Source: Nocardia takedensis NBRC 100417
Lineage (GTDB): Bacteria > Actinomycetota > Actinomycetes > Mycobacteriales > Mycobacteriaceae
Assembly (NCBI RefSeq): GCF_000308695.1
Contig: NZ_BAGG01000008.1
Location: 24,194 to 88,193 of the forward strand
DNA length: 64,000 nucleotides
Direction: 5' to 3'
This document shows, in pieces, positions 1 through 8,069 of the stretch (position 1 is the first letter of the stretch; each line of letters starts with the position of its first letter). The translations under genes and the position numbers were made by a program. The notes beneath the pieces are model-generated. The model had not been told where the DNA came from. It saw only the letters and a program-made list of their open reading frames with translations, and ran no database searches.

Positions 1-2
1 AC

Positions 3-758
3 CCGGGGCCTCGTCCGATCACGGAAGGCGCGCACACGCTCGCGGGGCTGCTGGACCGCTACAGCGAACTGCGCGGCGAACTGGCCACCGTCGCCGGTGA
101 CGTCGCCGATCTGTTCGCCCGACTCACCGATCCGGCCGCTGTCGACCGCGAGGTCGACGAGATCCGCCGCCAGGCCGACCATCGGATCGCCGAGGCCGAA
201 CACGCGTGCGCCGAGGCCGAACAAGCCCGCGCGATGATGGCTGAACGACTCTCCCGCGCAGTCGAAGTCGAAGGACTCGCCCTGGCCACCGCCCGAGAAG
301 CCCGTACCGCAACCAGAGACGCGATCCTGCGAGCCAACGCCGTCGAGCGAGACGCCGCCAACCGGATCGCCGCCGCCGAACGCGAACGCGACCGGGCCGA
401 GCAGGACGCGGCGGAGGAAGTAGCCGAGGCACGCGCCGAGGTGGAGGCCGCGCTGCTGGCCCAAGCGCGGGCCGAAGGCGAACGTGATGTCGTCGCGGCC
501 GAGAACCGCGCCCTGATCGCCGAGACCACCGGTCTGCGCGCACTTCTCGACACCGAACGCGCCGAACACCAGAGCCGGATCGAATACCGGGACATCGAAT
601 ACGGCCGCGCGATCACCGCTGCCCATGTCCTGGCCAGCCGCACCGCCCGCGAACACCGCGACCAGCTCAGCGATCTCATCGAGCGATGCACCCCTGATCC
701 GGGCATCGGCGCGCGGGCAACGCCGGACCGGCCGGACGCGGAGGGCGGCGGGACGTAG
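3..758 (+). CDS. Alanine/glutamate-rich coiled-coil protein (5' end outside window)
   Basis: The reading frame is open from the left edge to a TAG stop, so the true start lies upstream. The visible 251 residues are almost entirely Ala/Glu/Arg heptad-like repeats typical of a long coiled coil. A more hydrophobic stretch near the beginning (LAGLLDRYSELRGELATVA) could belong to an N-terminal domain. The style resembles KfrA-type plasmid DNA-binding proteins, which pair an N-terminal helix-turn-helix with a long coiled coil, but the diagnostic N-terminus is not visible. A decayed second copy of the middle of this protein lies at 2546-2815. Function is unproven; a structural or DNA-binding role is inference. 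Confidence 0.8.
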   Translation, partial: PGPRPITEGAHTLAGLLDRYSELRGELATVAGDVADLFARLTDPAAVDREVDEIRRQADHRIAEAEHACAEAEQARAMMAERLSRAVEVEGLALATAREARTATRDAILRANAVERDAANRIAAAERERDRAEQDAAEEVAEARAEVEAALLAQARAEGERDVVAAENRALIAETTGLRALLDTERAEHQSRIEYRDIEYGRAITAAHVLASRTAREHRDQLSDLIERCTPDPGIGARATPDRPDAEGGGT

Positions 759-1024
759 ACTGCGGACGTCATCGACCCCGCGGAGACCCGCACGACTCCA
801 TGAGCGGGGTCGACGGAGAGTCCCGAGTGGCGGATCCGCGACGATGAAACGACGCGACGATCGCGCGGTCGGACTCGACAGCCGTGCCCTTGACGGAGTA
901 CAGGATTTCCGGTGCCAGCGGACGCCGGGGCCGACAGGGGGCGCTGCGCGCGGTGGTTCGCTCCGAGAATGCTCGGCCATATATTCGGTCGCGGTGCTCG
1001 CGCCGCGGCTGGAAGAATCGAGGA

Positions 1025-2518
1025 ATGCGTCCTCGGCCTGTCACCTACCGGGAGTTCTCCCACGCCGTTCGTCGGTACCATCGGGATCGACTGCTGGAGA
1101 AGGTCGCTCAGGTGAGCGCCGGACTCGACGAGATGAATCCAGCGACGCTGACGGCGCGTCGGCGGAGCCCTGTCCGCCAGTTCGCCCTCTCGATGATCGC
1201 ACGTACGGCACTGGCCGAGGGCATGATCTACCGCGCCGACGAGCCCGTCGACGATCGTCGACTCGTCGGCCTGTGCGTTCTGGCCGGTAACGCGGACCAT
1301 CCGGATATTCCTGCGGTCGGTGTGCTGGCCAGCGCGGGAATGAGGCGGATGGTGTACCGACTTCAGACGCAGCAACAGCCGTTCACCACCTACGGACTGG
1401 AAGACCTGACCCGGTCGCTGGGCCTGTTCGTCTTCCACGAACCCGGCATCACCGGTTTGCCGACCGCAGAGGACTGGGAACGTGTCCTCGGCGTCCCGCT
1501 GCCGGTGTACATGCAGGCCGTGTTCGTGCTGCATGCCATCGCCGCGATGGACGGGGGCTGGATCTCCGATGAGGCCCTCGAGCTGGCCGATTCACTCGAC
1601 GCCTTTCCTGGTGCCGATCTGGACGCGGTGCACAAGATCATCCGCGACCACCTCGTCACCGATGACGCCGAACTACAGCGACGAGCCAAAGACGGCGAGC
1701 GTGAAGGCACCGAAATGTGGGCCGACAACCCTTTGCTCGCGACGCCGTTGATCCGTCGCCCCGGCGGTTTCCTCGTCCCGAACAGCCCGCACCTGATGGA
1801 CAAGATCAAACCACGCGGGCTGTACTTCACGGGCATGTTCGCCTTCGTCAGCGACAAACCCAGCCGCAGCCGGTATCTCGGGGCGATCGGCACGTCGCTG
1901 GAGGCGCACGTCGGCAAGACACTGAGGCTGCTCGAACCGAACGGCGCGATCGTCTACTCCGAGATCACCTACGGGCCCGCCAGCGAGCGGAAGAAGACCG
2001 TCGACTATCTCGTCGTTTTCGACGACCTCGTGCTCCTGGTCGAAGTGAAAACCGCGCACGCGGACGCGAGCGCTCGCCGCGGGGACGACGCCGGACTGAA
2101 GAAACTGATCAAGGAGAGCATCCAGGAAGGGCGCGATCAGATCGACGTCACCGCGTCGGTGATCCGCGAGCGGGTTCCCGAACTGCTGTGTATCCCCGAT
2201 GACCGAGAGATCCGCGGGCTTGTGGTGACACTCGATGGCATCCCTTCCATCGACACCTACCTTTTCGACGGAATGCTGCGAGCCAATGAGGTGGAATCAT
2301 CCACGGTGAGCGCCCACGACCTGGAATGGATGATCGCGACCCTCGCCGCCCAGAAGGTCGACGCCGGGCCGCAACTGCTGGCGGCGCTGACCTTCGACGA
2401 TCCGACACCGCCGTGGCTCGGCCGCGCCGTAGCCGGTCTTACCCCGGTCAACAATCCGGTCAGCGAAGACTACTGGGATCTGTGGCAGGAGATGTGCCCT
2501 ATTCCCAAGCCGCTGTAG
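1025..2518 (+). CDS. PD-(D/E)XK nuclease-like protein
   Basis: A 497-residue protein. Residues 326-342 read VDYLVVFDDLVLLVEVK, which fits the PD-(D/E)XK nuclease core: an acidic residue at D327 or D333/D334, a hydrophobic strand, then E340-V-K342. The preceding strand and the ERKKTVDYLV context are typical of restriction-endonuclease-like folds. The N-terminal 300 residues are helical and unrecognised. The ATG at 1025 was chosen because the frame upstream is arginine-rich and atypical; GGAAG about 10 bases upstream is a weak ribosome site. It stands alone, with no methyltransferase or helicase partner in view. A stand-alone defence or DNA-repair nuclease is the best guess; the substrate is unknown. 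Confidence 0.78.
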   Translation: MRPRPVTYREFSHAVRRYHRDRLLEKVAQVSAGLDEMNPATLTARRRSPVRQFALSMIARTALAEGMIYRADEPVDDRRLVGLCVLAGNADHPDIPAVGVLASAGMRRMVYRLQTQQQPFTTYGLEDLTRSLGLFVFHEPGITGLPTAEDWERVLGVPLPVYMQAVFVLHAIAAMDGGWISDEALELADSLDAFPGADLDAVHKIIRDHLVTDDAELQRRAKDGEREGTEMWADNPLLATPLIRRPGGFLVPNSPHLMDKIKPRGLYFTGMFAFVSDKPSRSRYLGAIGTSLEAHVGKTLRLLEPNGAIVYSEITYGPASERKKTVDYLVVFDDLVLLVEVKTAHADASARRGDDAGLKKLIKESIQEGRDQIDVTASVIRERVPELLCIPDDREIRGLVVTLDGIPSIDTYLFDGMLRANEVESSTVSAHDLEWMIATLAAQKVDAGPQLLAALTFDDPTPPWLGRAVAGLTPVNNPVSEDYWDLWQEMCPIPKPL

Positions 2519-2545
2519 CCTGACCGAGCACCTGCCTCACTGGCG

Positions 2546-2815
2546 GCATGGAAAGCGCGGGCGGACGCGGCGGAAGTCGTCGCCGACATGGCCAGGTGCC
2601 TCGACCACGCCACGGAACTCGAAGCCCTAGCGCTGGCTGCTGCCGAGGAAGCCGACACCATCGCGGAGTCCGCGACTGACGCTGCGGGAATGTCGAGGAT
2701 GAAGCGGCGCAACGGATCACTACGGCAGAGGACGAGCGCGACGCGATCTACGCCGAAGCGGAATCGTCCCTGACCGGGATGCGTCGCCACGTCGAAGAGG
2801 CTCGCTCGGCGCACC
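2546..2815 (+). pseudogene. Decayed, frameshifted copy of the coiled-coil gene at the left edge
   Basis: From 2546 the frame reads AWKARADAAEVVADMARCLD and continues ELEALALAAAEEADTIAES. This aligns with AEQARAMMAERLS and VEGLALATAREARTATRDA of the left-edge protein. Near 2687-2690 the similarity jumps to another frame, NVEDEAAQRITTAEDERD, matching NAVERDAANRIAAAERERD. The copy has therefore lost one base (or gained two) and has no recognisable start. After HVEEARSAH the similarity fades and the frame runs on to a TAA at 3060 as unrelated sequence. It is best read as the remnant of a duplicated gene. Confidence 0.55.
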
Positions 2816-3126
2816 CCGTGGCTGTTGCGGATCCTCATATCCGTTGCGAGCGTACTGATTTGATGCCAGTTGCTCCGGGCCGAAAATTCCTTGGAGTTCG
2901 TGTAAACACATTGGCTGTGTGCGGCCACTACCTGATCGAACAGCCGAGGCATCCAGTCTCGGTGACGATCCGGGAAGTTGAGGTCCGTGAGAACAGTGGA
3001 GTTGATGGTGGCCGGTGTGGTGATCGTCGGTGTGCGGAACCTGACGCGGTTGAGGTATAAAGCGAGGTGGATCGACCGCGCGTACCGCGCGGGGGCACGG
3101 GCGGCGCGAACCACGGCGCGTGCGCG

Positions 3127-4071
3127 ATGACGGATGAACAGGAACCGGCGGACTCCGACGGGATGGATTTCTTCGGCACCGAGGGCTCCCGCACTGAAGA
3201 TGTTGCGTGGCAGCAGGGTTGCACGGACTTTGCCGCCTTCTATGCCGAATACCAGCCCCGACTTCTGGGATTCGTTCGGAAACTGGCGCGCGCCAACGAA
3301 TTCAGCGACTCGGCGTTGGACGTAGAAGGGGTCGTGCAGGACACCTTCGAAGAGGCGTGGCGCACATGGCACAGGATCGACGCTCCGCAGAAATGGATCT
3401 TCACCGTCGCCCGGAGAAAAGCGCTGTCGCAAGCGCACAGACACCGCCTCTCCGAACTGAAACTGCGGCAAGGGTTGTCCCTGCGGCGTGAGCACCCGGA
3501 CCCGGTCCATGCCCGAGTCGTGGAGTCCGAGATCCTGCGAGCCATCCAGGAACTGCCGAAGAGACAGAAGACCGCGACCTACCTCGGCCGAGTGGAGGAA
3601 TGGACCGCCGTCGAGATCGCGGTACTACTGGCCATCGCTCCGGAGACAGTCAGGACACACATCTTCCGCGGAACGCACACTGTCCGCGACGGATTGTCCG
3701 CCGCGGAAGCGATCGGGAAGGTCGGTGGTCCTCCTCGACAGGACGAAGAGTTCGAGGCCGAGTTGGTTTCGGTCCAGTTCGACGCCGCGAGAGCGGTCGG
3801 GTACGGCAATGGTCTTCCTCGACAGGACGAAGAGTTCGAGGCGGAGTTGGTCTCGGTCCGAGCTCGGCCCGGACCACGCGCCACTCGTTTCGCCGCTGGA
3901 TACGGGCTGCGCCTGTGGTCGCTCGTGGTGCTGGTCTCGGTGGCGATTCTGGCGGCCTACCTTCTCGGCGGCATGCAGTTCCTCGTCTCGGGGGGCGCTG
4001 CGATCGGCATTCTGGTACTGGCAGTGGGCGCAACCGAGTGGTCGAGGAGGTGGCGAGACCGCCGCAAGTAG
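3127..4071 (+). CDS. ECF-type RNA polymerase sigma factor with C-terminal membrane tail
   Basis: About 314 residues. Region 2 is visible as FAAFYAEYQPRLLGFVRKLA, then a stretch ending VVQDTFEEAWRTWHRI and APQKWIFTVARRKALSQ. Region 4 is ILRAIQELPKRQKTATYL followed by WTAVEIAVLLAIAPETVRTH, the usual DNA-binding helix pair. Unusually, the C-terminus adds a tandemly repeated acidic segment and two hydrophobic stretches (LWSLVVLVSVAILAAYLLGG and FLVSGGAAIGILVLAVGA), which look like a membrane hairpin. Fused membrane extensions in ECF factors usually replace a separate anti-sigma factor (inference). The start is uncertain: a GTG at 3067, preceded by AGCGAG, would add 20 residues. Confidence 0.8.
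   Translation: MTDEQEPADSDGMDFFGTEGSRTEDVAWQQGCTDFAAFYAEYQPRLLGFVRKLARANEFSDSALDVEGVVQDTFEEAWRTWHRIDAPQKWIFTVARRKALSQAHRHRLSELKLRQGLSLRREHPDPVHARVVESEILRAIQELPKRQKTATYLGRVEEWTAVEIAVLLAIAPETVRTHIFRGTHTVRDGLSAAEAIGKVGGPPRQDEEFEAELVSVQFDAARAVGYGNGLPRQDEEFEAELVSVRARPGPRATRFAAGYGLRLWSLVVLVSVAILAAYLLGGMQFLVSGGAAIGILVLAVGATEWSRRWRDRRK
3727..3859 (+). repeat. 84-bp-period tandem duplication inside the sigma-factor gene
   Basis: A 49-base unit at 3727-3775 recurs at 3811-3859 with only a few mismatches. Both copies encode PRQDEEFEAELVSV. The offset is 84 bases, exactly 28 codons, so the frame is kept. The repeat sits between the region-4 helix-turn-helix and the membrane segments, lengthening an acidic linker. 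Confidence 0.85.
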
Positions 4072-4185
4072 CCGTATTCCACACACCACAGCAACAGTCA
4101 TGTCCGACAGGCCGTAGTACGTTTCTGTGGTGAGCGCGGCGGTGTATCCGGCACGATTCGCCGGCCCGCCGCGTGGGGAGCGGAT

Positions 4186-4204
4186 ATTCCCGACGTCCGG
4201 GAAT
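4186..4204. promoter_or_regulatory. 7+5+7 inverted repeat in the 540-bp gap after the sigma factor
   Basis: ATTCCCG (4186-4192) and CGGGAAT (4198-4204) form a perfect dyad around ACGTC. It lies in the 4072-4612 gap, which holds no convincing gene. Dyads of this size are typical operators, but no T-run follows to support a terminator. The cognate regulator is unknown. Confidence 0.4.
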
Positions 4205-4371
4205 CCGCACGTTGATAGCTGGACTTCCCCCGCCAACCAGGGCGAAGTCGCAACACGCCCGAGGTGCAATTCTTGCGACACGCCGAAGTGGTGAATTACT
4301 CCCATGTGAGTCGACTGGCAACCTGCACTTGACCTGGTCGAATAGCGTGTTGCTGGGGCGATTTTCCCTGG

Positions 4372-4423
4372 TTATGCACATCTCCTGCACCTGTCGACAT
4401 CGGCTGCGCCCAAGTTATCCACA
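4372..4423 (+). other. Two DnaA-box-like sites in a gene-free stretch
   Basis: TTATGCACA (4372-4380) and TTATCCACA (4415-4423) lie 43 bases apart in a less GC-rich part of the 4072-4612 gap. The second matches the classical DnaA box exactly and the first differs at one base. GTCGACAT occurs twice nearby. No replication initiator gene was recognised in the window, so an origin role is only a possibility; two boxes can occur by chance. Confidence 0.35.
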
Positions 4424-4612
4424 GGTCTGTACACAGGCGTGTTTGTCAATGTCGACATGATCTGATGCAGTCTTCTCACCCGCCCGACTACCGCTCCGAG
4501 TTCAATCCATCGCGGATGCGGATGGGTGCGGCCCCTGCCTGTTGCACCAGGCAGAGGCCGCGGTGAACCAACGGCCCGCTCCACAAGTCAACGAGAGGAC
4601 ACGAAGGCGCCC

Positions 4613-4819
4613 ATGAGCGTAACGCCAACCAACGGACACAAGGACCCCGATCCGGCCGAGCCCCCGAACCCTGAGACGCGGCACGCAGTCATCGCAGTTG
4701 TCACCGCAGTCTGGCTGGCCGTCGTCGCCGGACTGCTGATCGACTGGCCGACGGCCGTCACGGTGCTCGTTTCCGTCCTGGGAGTATTCGCCCGGAGCGG
4801 GTTCACTCCCGAACCGTGA
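4613..4819 (+). CDS. Small two-helix membrane protein
   Basis: A 68-residue protein. The N-terminal 22 residues are hydrophilic and proline-rich (DPDPAEPPNPETRH). Two hydrophobic stretches follow, AVIAVVTAVWLAVVAGLLI and AVTVLVSVLGVFA, separated by a short DWPT turn. ATG 4613 was chosen because the composition upstream in frame is arginine-rich; GAAGG lies just upstream. No family is recognised. It may be a small accessory membrane protein of the element. Confidence 0.55.
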   Translation: MSVTPTNGHKDPDPAEPPNPETRHAVIAVVTAVWLAVVAGLLIDWPTAVTVLVSVLGVFARSGFTPEP

Positions 4820-4916
4820 ACACTGCGTGGCGGTGCCGGAAGTCACGAGCGTGCTGGTACCGCCACTCCTTCCTGCAACAGGCACAACTACACGACGATG
4901 GTGCCGTCGCGAATCG

Positions 4917-4964
4917 TCACTGAAGCGTGAGTCGCTTCTCGTCACGAGACATTTCAGTAGACAT
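4917..4964 (-). CDS. Possible 15-residue micro-ORF with strong ribosome site
   Basis: On the minus strand AAGGAGGGACCCA precedes ATG, opening MSTEMSRDEKRLTLQ. The ribosome site is the strongest in this area and overlaps the end of the 48-residue gene just upstream. A one-base shift near the stop would extend it to ASVTIRDGTIVV, so it may be the frameshifted start of a slightly longer protein. Evidence rests only on the start context. Confidence 0.25.
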   Translation of the reverse strand: MSTEMSRDEKRLTLQ

Positions 4965-5100
4965 TGGGTCCCTCCTTCCAGTCGAGACCTTCGACATTGG
5001 ACTCGACCGTGCCGTGGTCGACCCAGCAGGACACGGTGAACAAGCCACGCCCGACTGCGTCCCGCTGCCAGTAATCCAGCCCATCGCTGTCACTCCCCAT
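4954..5100 (-). CDS. 48-residue hypothetical protein, coupled to its upstream neighbour
   Basis: Its ATG overlaps the stop of the preceding minus-strand gene as TGATG at 5100-5102, a classic translational-coupling arrangement. The product, beginning MGSDSDGLDYWQRDAVGRGL, has balanced composition rich in Trp, Tyr, Val and acidic residues, unlike noise in GC-rich DNA. It ends WKEGPNVY. No family is recognised. The overlap and composition together argue for a real small gene. Confidence 0.5.
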   Translation of the reverse strand: MGSDSDGLDYWQRDAVGRGLFTVSCWVDHGTVESNVEGLDWKEGPNVY

Positions 5101-5642
5101 CAGTGCGGCCACCGCAGATCCGTCCACGTCACGTCGAAAGTGCCGGTCATGCTGAATAACTCGTCATTGATCGAGTAACGCAACGCTGTGATTTCGAGCG
5201 TCGATCGCCCTGTCGGCCAACTCACCTCCGGTTCCCCATCGGCATCGGTGCCCACATGAGCGGTGATCTCGTCACGCAGGCGTGTGTAGATCGCCTGGAC
5301 CACAGCGTGTCCAGGTGCCAGCAACGCGGTATCGGAGTTCCCCGTGAGTAACTGGAGCAGGTCTCGGACTCGTCGACCGGCGTTGTCGAGGGTCACCGAC
5401 AAGTGGTCGTGCTCGTCGAATGCCCCGTCCTCCAGGTCCTCGGTTGTTTCGAATTCGATGACGCGAAGGCGGGGCTCCAAGAGCGGCGTGAAGTTCTGAA
5501 GCGCGTGGTTGGTGGCGGGGTCGGCCAGATCGGCGGTGGTCACAGCCGTGAGTGCATTGACAACCTTGCTGTTGACCTTGAGCGACTCCACGAAGCGTGT
5601 GACCGCGTCGGACTTGGCCTCTGCTCGCCGCAAGCTTTTCAT
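5100..5642 (-). CDS. Hypothetical protein, possibly N-terminally frameshifted
   Basis: From ATG 5642 the product is 180 residues: a helical N-terminus (SLRRAEAKSDAVTRFVESL), a middle rich in Leu/Val and acidic residues, and a strand-rich C-terminus ending in LFSMTGTFDVTWTDLRWPH. No domain was recognised. No ribosome site precedes ATG 5642. A different frame just upstream, from about 5733, reads RFDGIRRAAFDLRMPAAA, a plausible natural N-terminus, so the gene may carry a frameshift near 5665. It couples to the 48-residue gene by TGATG. Confidence 0.58.
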   Translation of the reverse strand: MKSLRRAEAKSDAVTRFVESLKVNSKVVNALTAVTTADLADPATNHALQNFTPLLEPRLRVIEFETTEDLEDGAFDEHDHLSVTLDNAGRRVRDLLQLLTGNSDTALLAPGHAVVQAIYTRLRDEITAHVGTDADGEPEVSWPTGRSTLEITALRYSINDELFSMTGTFDVTWTDLRWPH

Positions 5643-5843
5643 GAGACGTGGCGCGTGATTCAGGATGCTGGTCGGCCGCGGCGGCGGGCATGCGCAGGTC
5701 GAACGCGGCACGACGGATACCGTCGAAGCGCAAGGACGACCGATACGCCCATCGTCAACGCGAAGAGGACGAGTCTTGAACACCAACGGTTGGCCGGTCC
5801 CACTTGACGCTGGATGCTGCGGCCTTCGCTGCACCTCGACATG

Positions 5844-6476
5844 TCAGGAAGTCGGGCAGTACGGACTGACCGCGACTTGCTGGGCTGGCGAGGTTTCACA
5901 ATGTCGCTGATACCACCGATGGTCGTGTACAACAATCAGGACTGCGAGAACTGCAAAAAAGGCACAAATACCGAGAAGGCCACCGAAAGGCTCTGGTGCG
6001 GAGAAGCAGAAGAAAACTATTGCTGCGATCGCTGAGATAAATGCCATAACACCGGCGAATATGTGAGCGGCCAAAATTAATCCGGTGCCGAGATCGTATC
6101 GTTGGGTAACGAAACTGAAAGACACTCCGAGTGTTACCAGCGATAACAGGCCGCACATGAAGCACGCCAGATGCGTCGTGAGTGCACTCTGCTTCCCGCT
6201 CTCACCTCTGCCGACGCGTGCCGCCTCTCGAAATGGGGGCCTTGCTGGACTTGCTGGGGTGCGGGCGGCAGGGGTACCTGCGTTGGCGCCAGCTCGAGGC
6301 TGAAACGCCTTCCATACCGAACCGAGCGAGGTGGCAAATAGTCCCGAGACGACCCCCAATAGGATAGAGGCGGCGACATTGTCCTTCACCATTGGACTGT
6401 CCTGCACATAGAAACAAATAACAGCCATTACCAGGCTAAAAAGACAAAAGGCCACTGCGGAAGGGCGGTTCATCAA
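5844..6476 (-). CDS. Polytopic membrane protein of unknown function
   Basis: A 210-residue protein starting MMNRPSAVAFCLFSLVMAV. Four to five hydrophobic segments are visible: residues about 6-23, 33-52, 105-130, 135-160 and 165-185. A basic proline-rich loop (about 60-95) lies between the second and third. The DNA is visibly less GC-rich than its surroundings, with A-runs such as AAAAAAGG and AAAACAAAT on its strand or the opposite one, consistent with separate acquisition. No family is recognised. It is transcribed leftward, upstream of the 5100-5642 gene, with a gap of about 200 bases. Confidence 0.75.
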   Translation of the reverse strand: MMNRPSAVAFCLFSLVMAVICFYVQDSPMVKDNVAASILLGVVSGLFATSLGSVWKAFQPRAGANAGTPAARTPASPARPPFREAARVGRGESGKQSALTTHLACFMCGLLSLVTLGVSFSFVTQRYDLGTGLILAAHIFAGVMAFISAIAAIVFFCFSAPEPFGGLLGICAFFAVLAVLIVVHDHRWYQRHCETSPAQQVAVSPYCPTS

Positions 6477-6621
6477 ATCTCCTGCGGCAAGGGTGACAGA
6501 TCACGTCCACGATAGATGGCCGGCCTAGCTCGCTGTCAGCTTCCGGATAAAGCCGTGTGCTGCTCGGCCGGAAGTTCGCAGAATGTTGCCTGCGGTGCGA
6601 CTCGTGACTATCCTCGAACGC

Positions 6622-6951
6622 ATGTTCGAGGAATGGACCGACCGGTTTGATCCGCCCTCGTACCATGTAGTCGATCCGCCGCGTCGGGTGATCATCGATC
6701 TCGGTCAGCTGGTCATGGCTCCGAAGCGGTTCGTCGGAAGTGTATCGCTACGTGTGCGCAACGGAGGTTTGTCTCTGGCGGGTCCGGTGCCAGGTCACCT
6801 GCACGCCTGGGCGCGCACATCGACCGGCGGCTGGATCGCGCTGGTGTCGTGTGTAGTCACGACCGGAAATCGACAAGGGCGGCTCCGAGTGCAGCAGTGG
6901 TGTTCGGAAGAGGCTGTATGCCTGCCGTCCGATGATCCGGGGACAGGCTGA
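6622..6951 (+). CDS. Small hypothetical protein
   Basis: From ATG 6622 the product has 109 residues beginning MFEEWTDRFDPPSYHVVDPP. It has a strand-rich middle (RVIIDLGQLVMAPKRFVGSV) and ends in a Cys-containing tail. Composition is normal for a protein. An in-frame ATG at 6583 would add 13 residues. No domain or partner is recognised. Confidence 0.5.
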   Translation: MFEEWTDRFDPPSYHVVDPPRRVIIDLGQLVMAPKRFVGSVSLRVRNGGLSLAGPVPGHLHAWARTSTGGWIALVSCVVTTGNRQGRLRVQQWCSEEAVCLPSDDPGTG

Positions 6952-7196
6952 CAATCGCGGACCTGCGAGGACGGGTAAGGCAGTGCGTGTGTTGTGTCAC
7001 ACATTCGGGCCAGCGGCGCCGTCGCGGATCTATGCCCCAGGCTTACCTCGTGTCCTGAATGCTCAGTGCGGAGCGGATCTGTCTCGATACCTGTCGGCGT
7101 AAGCGTCCGGATGTCGCGCCCGCCTAGTCAGTCGCTATGTCGGAGCGTTACAGTTGGCTCTGTCGGGCGCGGGACGGGTGTCTGTCGGCTTTAAGT

Positions 7197-7805
7197 ATGG
7201 GAGTCGTTGTGACCGTTGATCTTTCGTGCCCGCCCTGGTGTGAATCGCACCGGGCGCGGGATACGAACCATCCCAGCGCGGGCTTCGTCCATTATGGACC
7301 GGAATTGGTACTGGACATTGCCGAAGTGGTAGTTATCGGTGTGGTCCGTCGTATCTCGATTCGAGTGGTCGCTCGCGATCAGGGCGAATCACGTCGGTGT
7401 TTCATTGAATTGGTGGATCCCCACGGAGTCGGCGTAGCGTTGACCGCCGGTGAAGCTCGGCGGATTGTGCAGATGCTGATGGACGCCGCAGACCTGCGGC
7501 TGACGTCCGCGGAGGGGGAATGCCCGCCGTGGTGTCTGGAGCACAACGACCCCGATCCGGACGATCCTGACGACGAGCGCGTGCATCGTGGCCTCTTCCA
7601 GGCGATGGTCGTCGCCGGCATACACGAGCCCCGTGTCGCGGTCGGGGTGCAGGTGCGTGCGTTCGACGAGGAATACGAGCGCGAGGTCTGTTTGGAGATC
7701 CTTGTGAAATCGGTGTCCACCGAGCTGCTGGGGGCGGAAGCCTGCAAGATCGCTGCCAACCTGCTCGACTGCGTGGACCTGGCCGAATTGGTGGAAGTCG
7801 TGTAG
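7197..7805 (+). CDS. Duplicated-domain DUF6907-like protein
   Basis: About 202 residues in two homologous halves. Each half opens with CPPWC plus a nearby His (C11-P-P-W-C15..H18, and CPPWCLEHND in the second), then acidic residues, a strand-rich segment and a helix with a leucine-rich end (GEARRIVQMLMDAADLRL and GAEACKIAANLLDCVDLAEL). The Cys-Cys-His pattern suggests a metal site. This is the pattern remembered for actinobacterial DUF6907 proteins, which normally carry one copy; the family name is from memory. The role is unknown. A GTG at 7209 is an alternative start. Confidence 0.68.
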   Translation: MGVVVTVDLSCPPWCESHRARDTNHPSAGFVHYGPELVLDIAEVVVIGVVRRISIRVVARDQGESRRCFIELVDPHGVGVALTAGEARRIVQMLMDAADLRLTSAEGECPPWCLEHNDPDPDDPDDERVHRGLFQAMVVAGIHEPRVAVGVQVRAFDEEYEREVCLEILVKSVSTELLGAEACKIAANLLDCVDLAELVEVV

Positions 7806-7882
7806 GAAGAACGCCCACTTCTGCGCCGCCGGTCGCGATTACCTTTCTCGGTCTGACGCGATTTTTCGGTGGCCGTGCCACT

Positions 7883-8011
7883 ATGGTCGACATGGCCGCC
7901 GGGACGGATTGGCAGAAGCTTGTGGACGACCTCAAGGAAGTCGTAGTCGAGGTGGTATCGCCCGAACAAGAGCCAGGTCGCCGTGTCCCCGGCGTATGCC
8001 TCTTCGACTGA
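7883..8011 (+). CDS. Possible 42-residue small protein
   Basis: An ATG at 7883 (or 7892) opens a product containing DWQKLVDDLKEVVVEVVSPE, an amphipathic helix with protein-like acidic/hydrophobic alternation. It ends VCLFD at TGA 8011. GGTGG just upstream is a weak ribosome site. It lies in the gap between the DUF6907-like gene and the convergent XRE gene. It is called on composition only. Confidence 0.35.
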   Translation: MVDMAAGTDWQKLVDDLKEVVVEVVSPEQEPGRRVPGVCLFD

Positions 8012-8069
8012 CGAAAACGCCGCTGCGCCACGCTTCGGCATCGCCGCGAACAGTGATCAGTCGGGGTTC

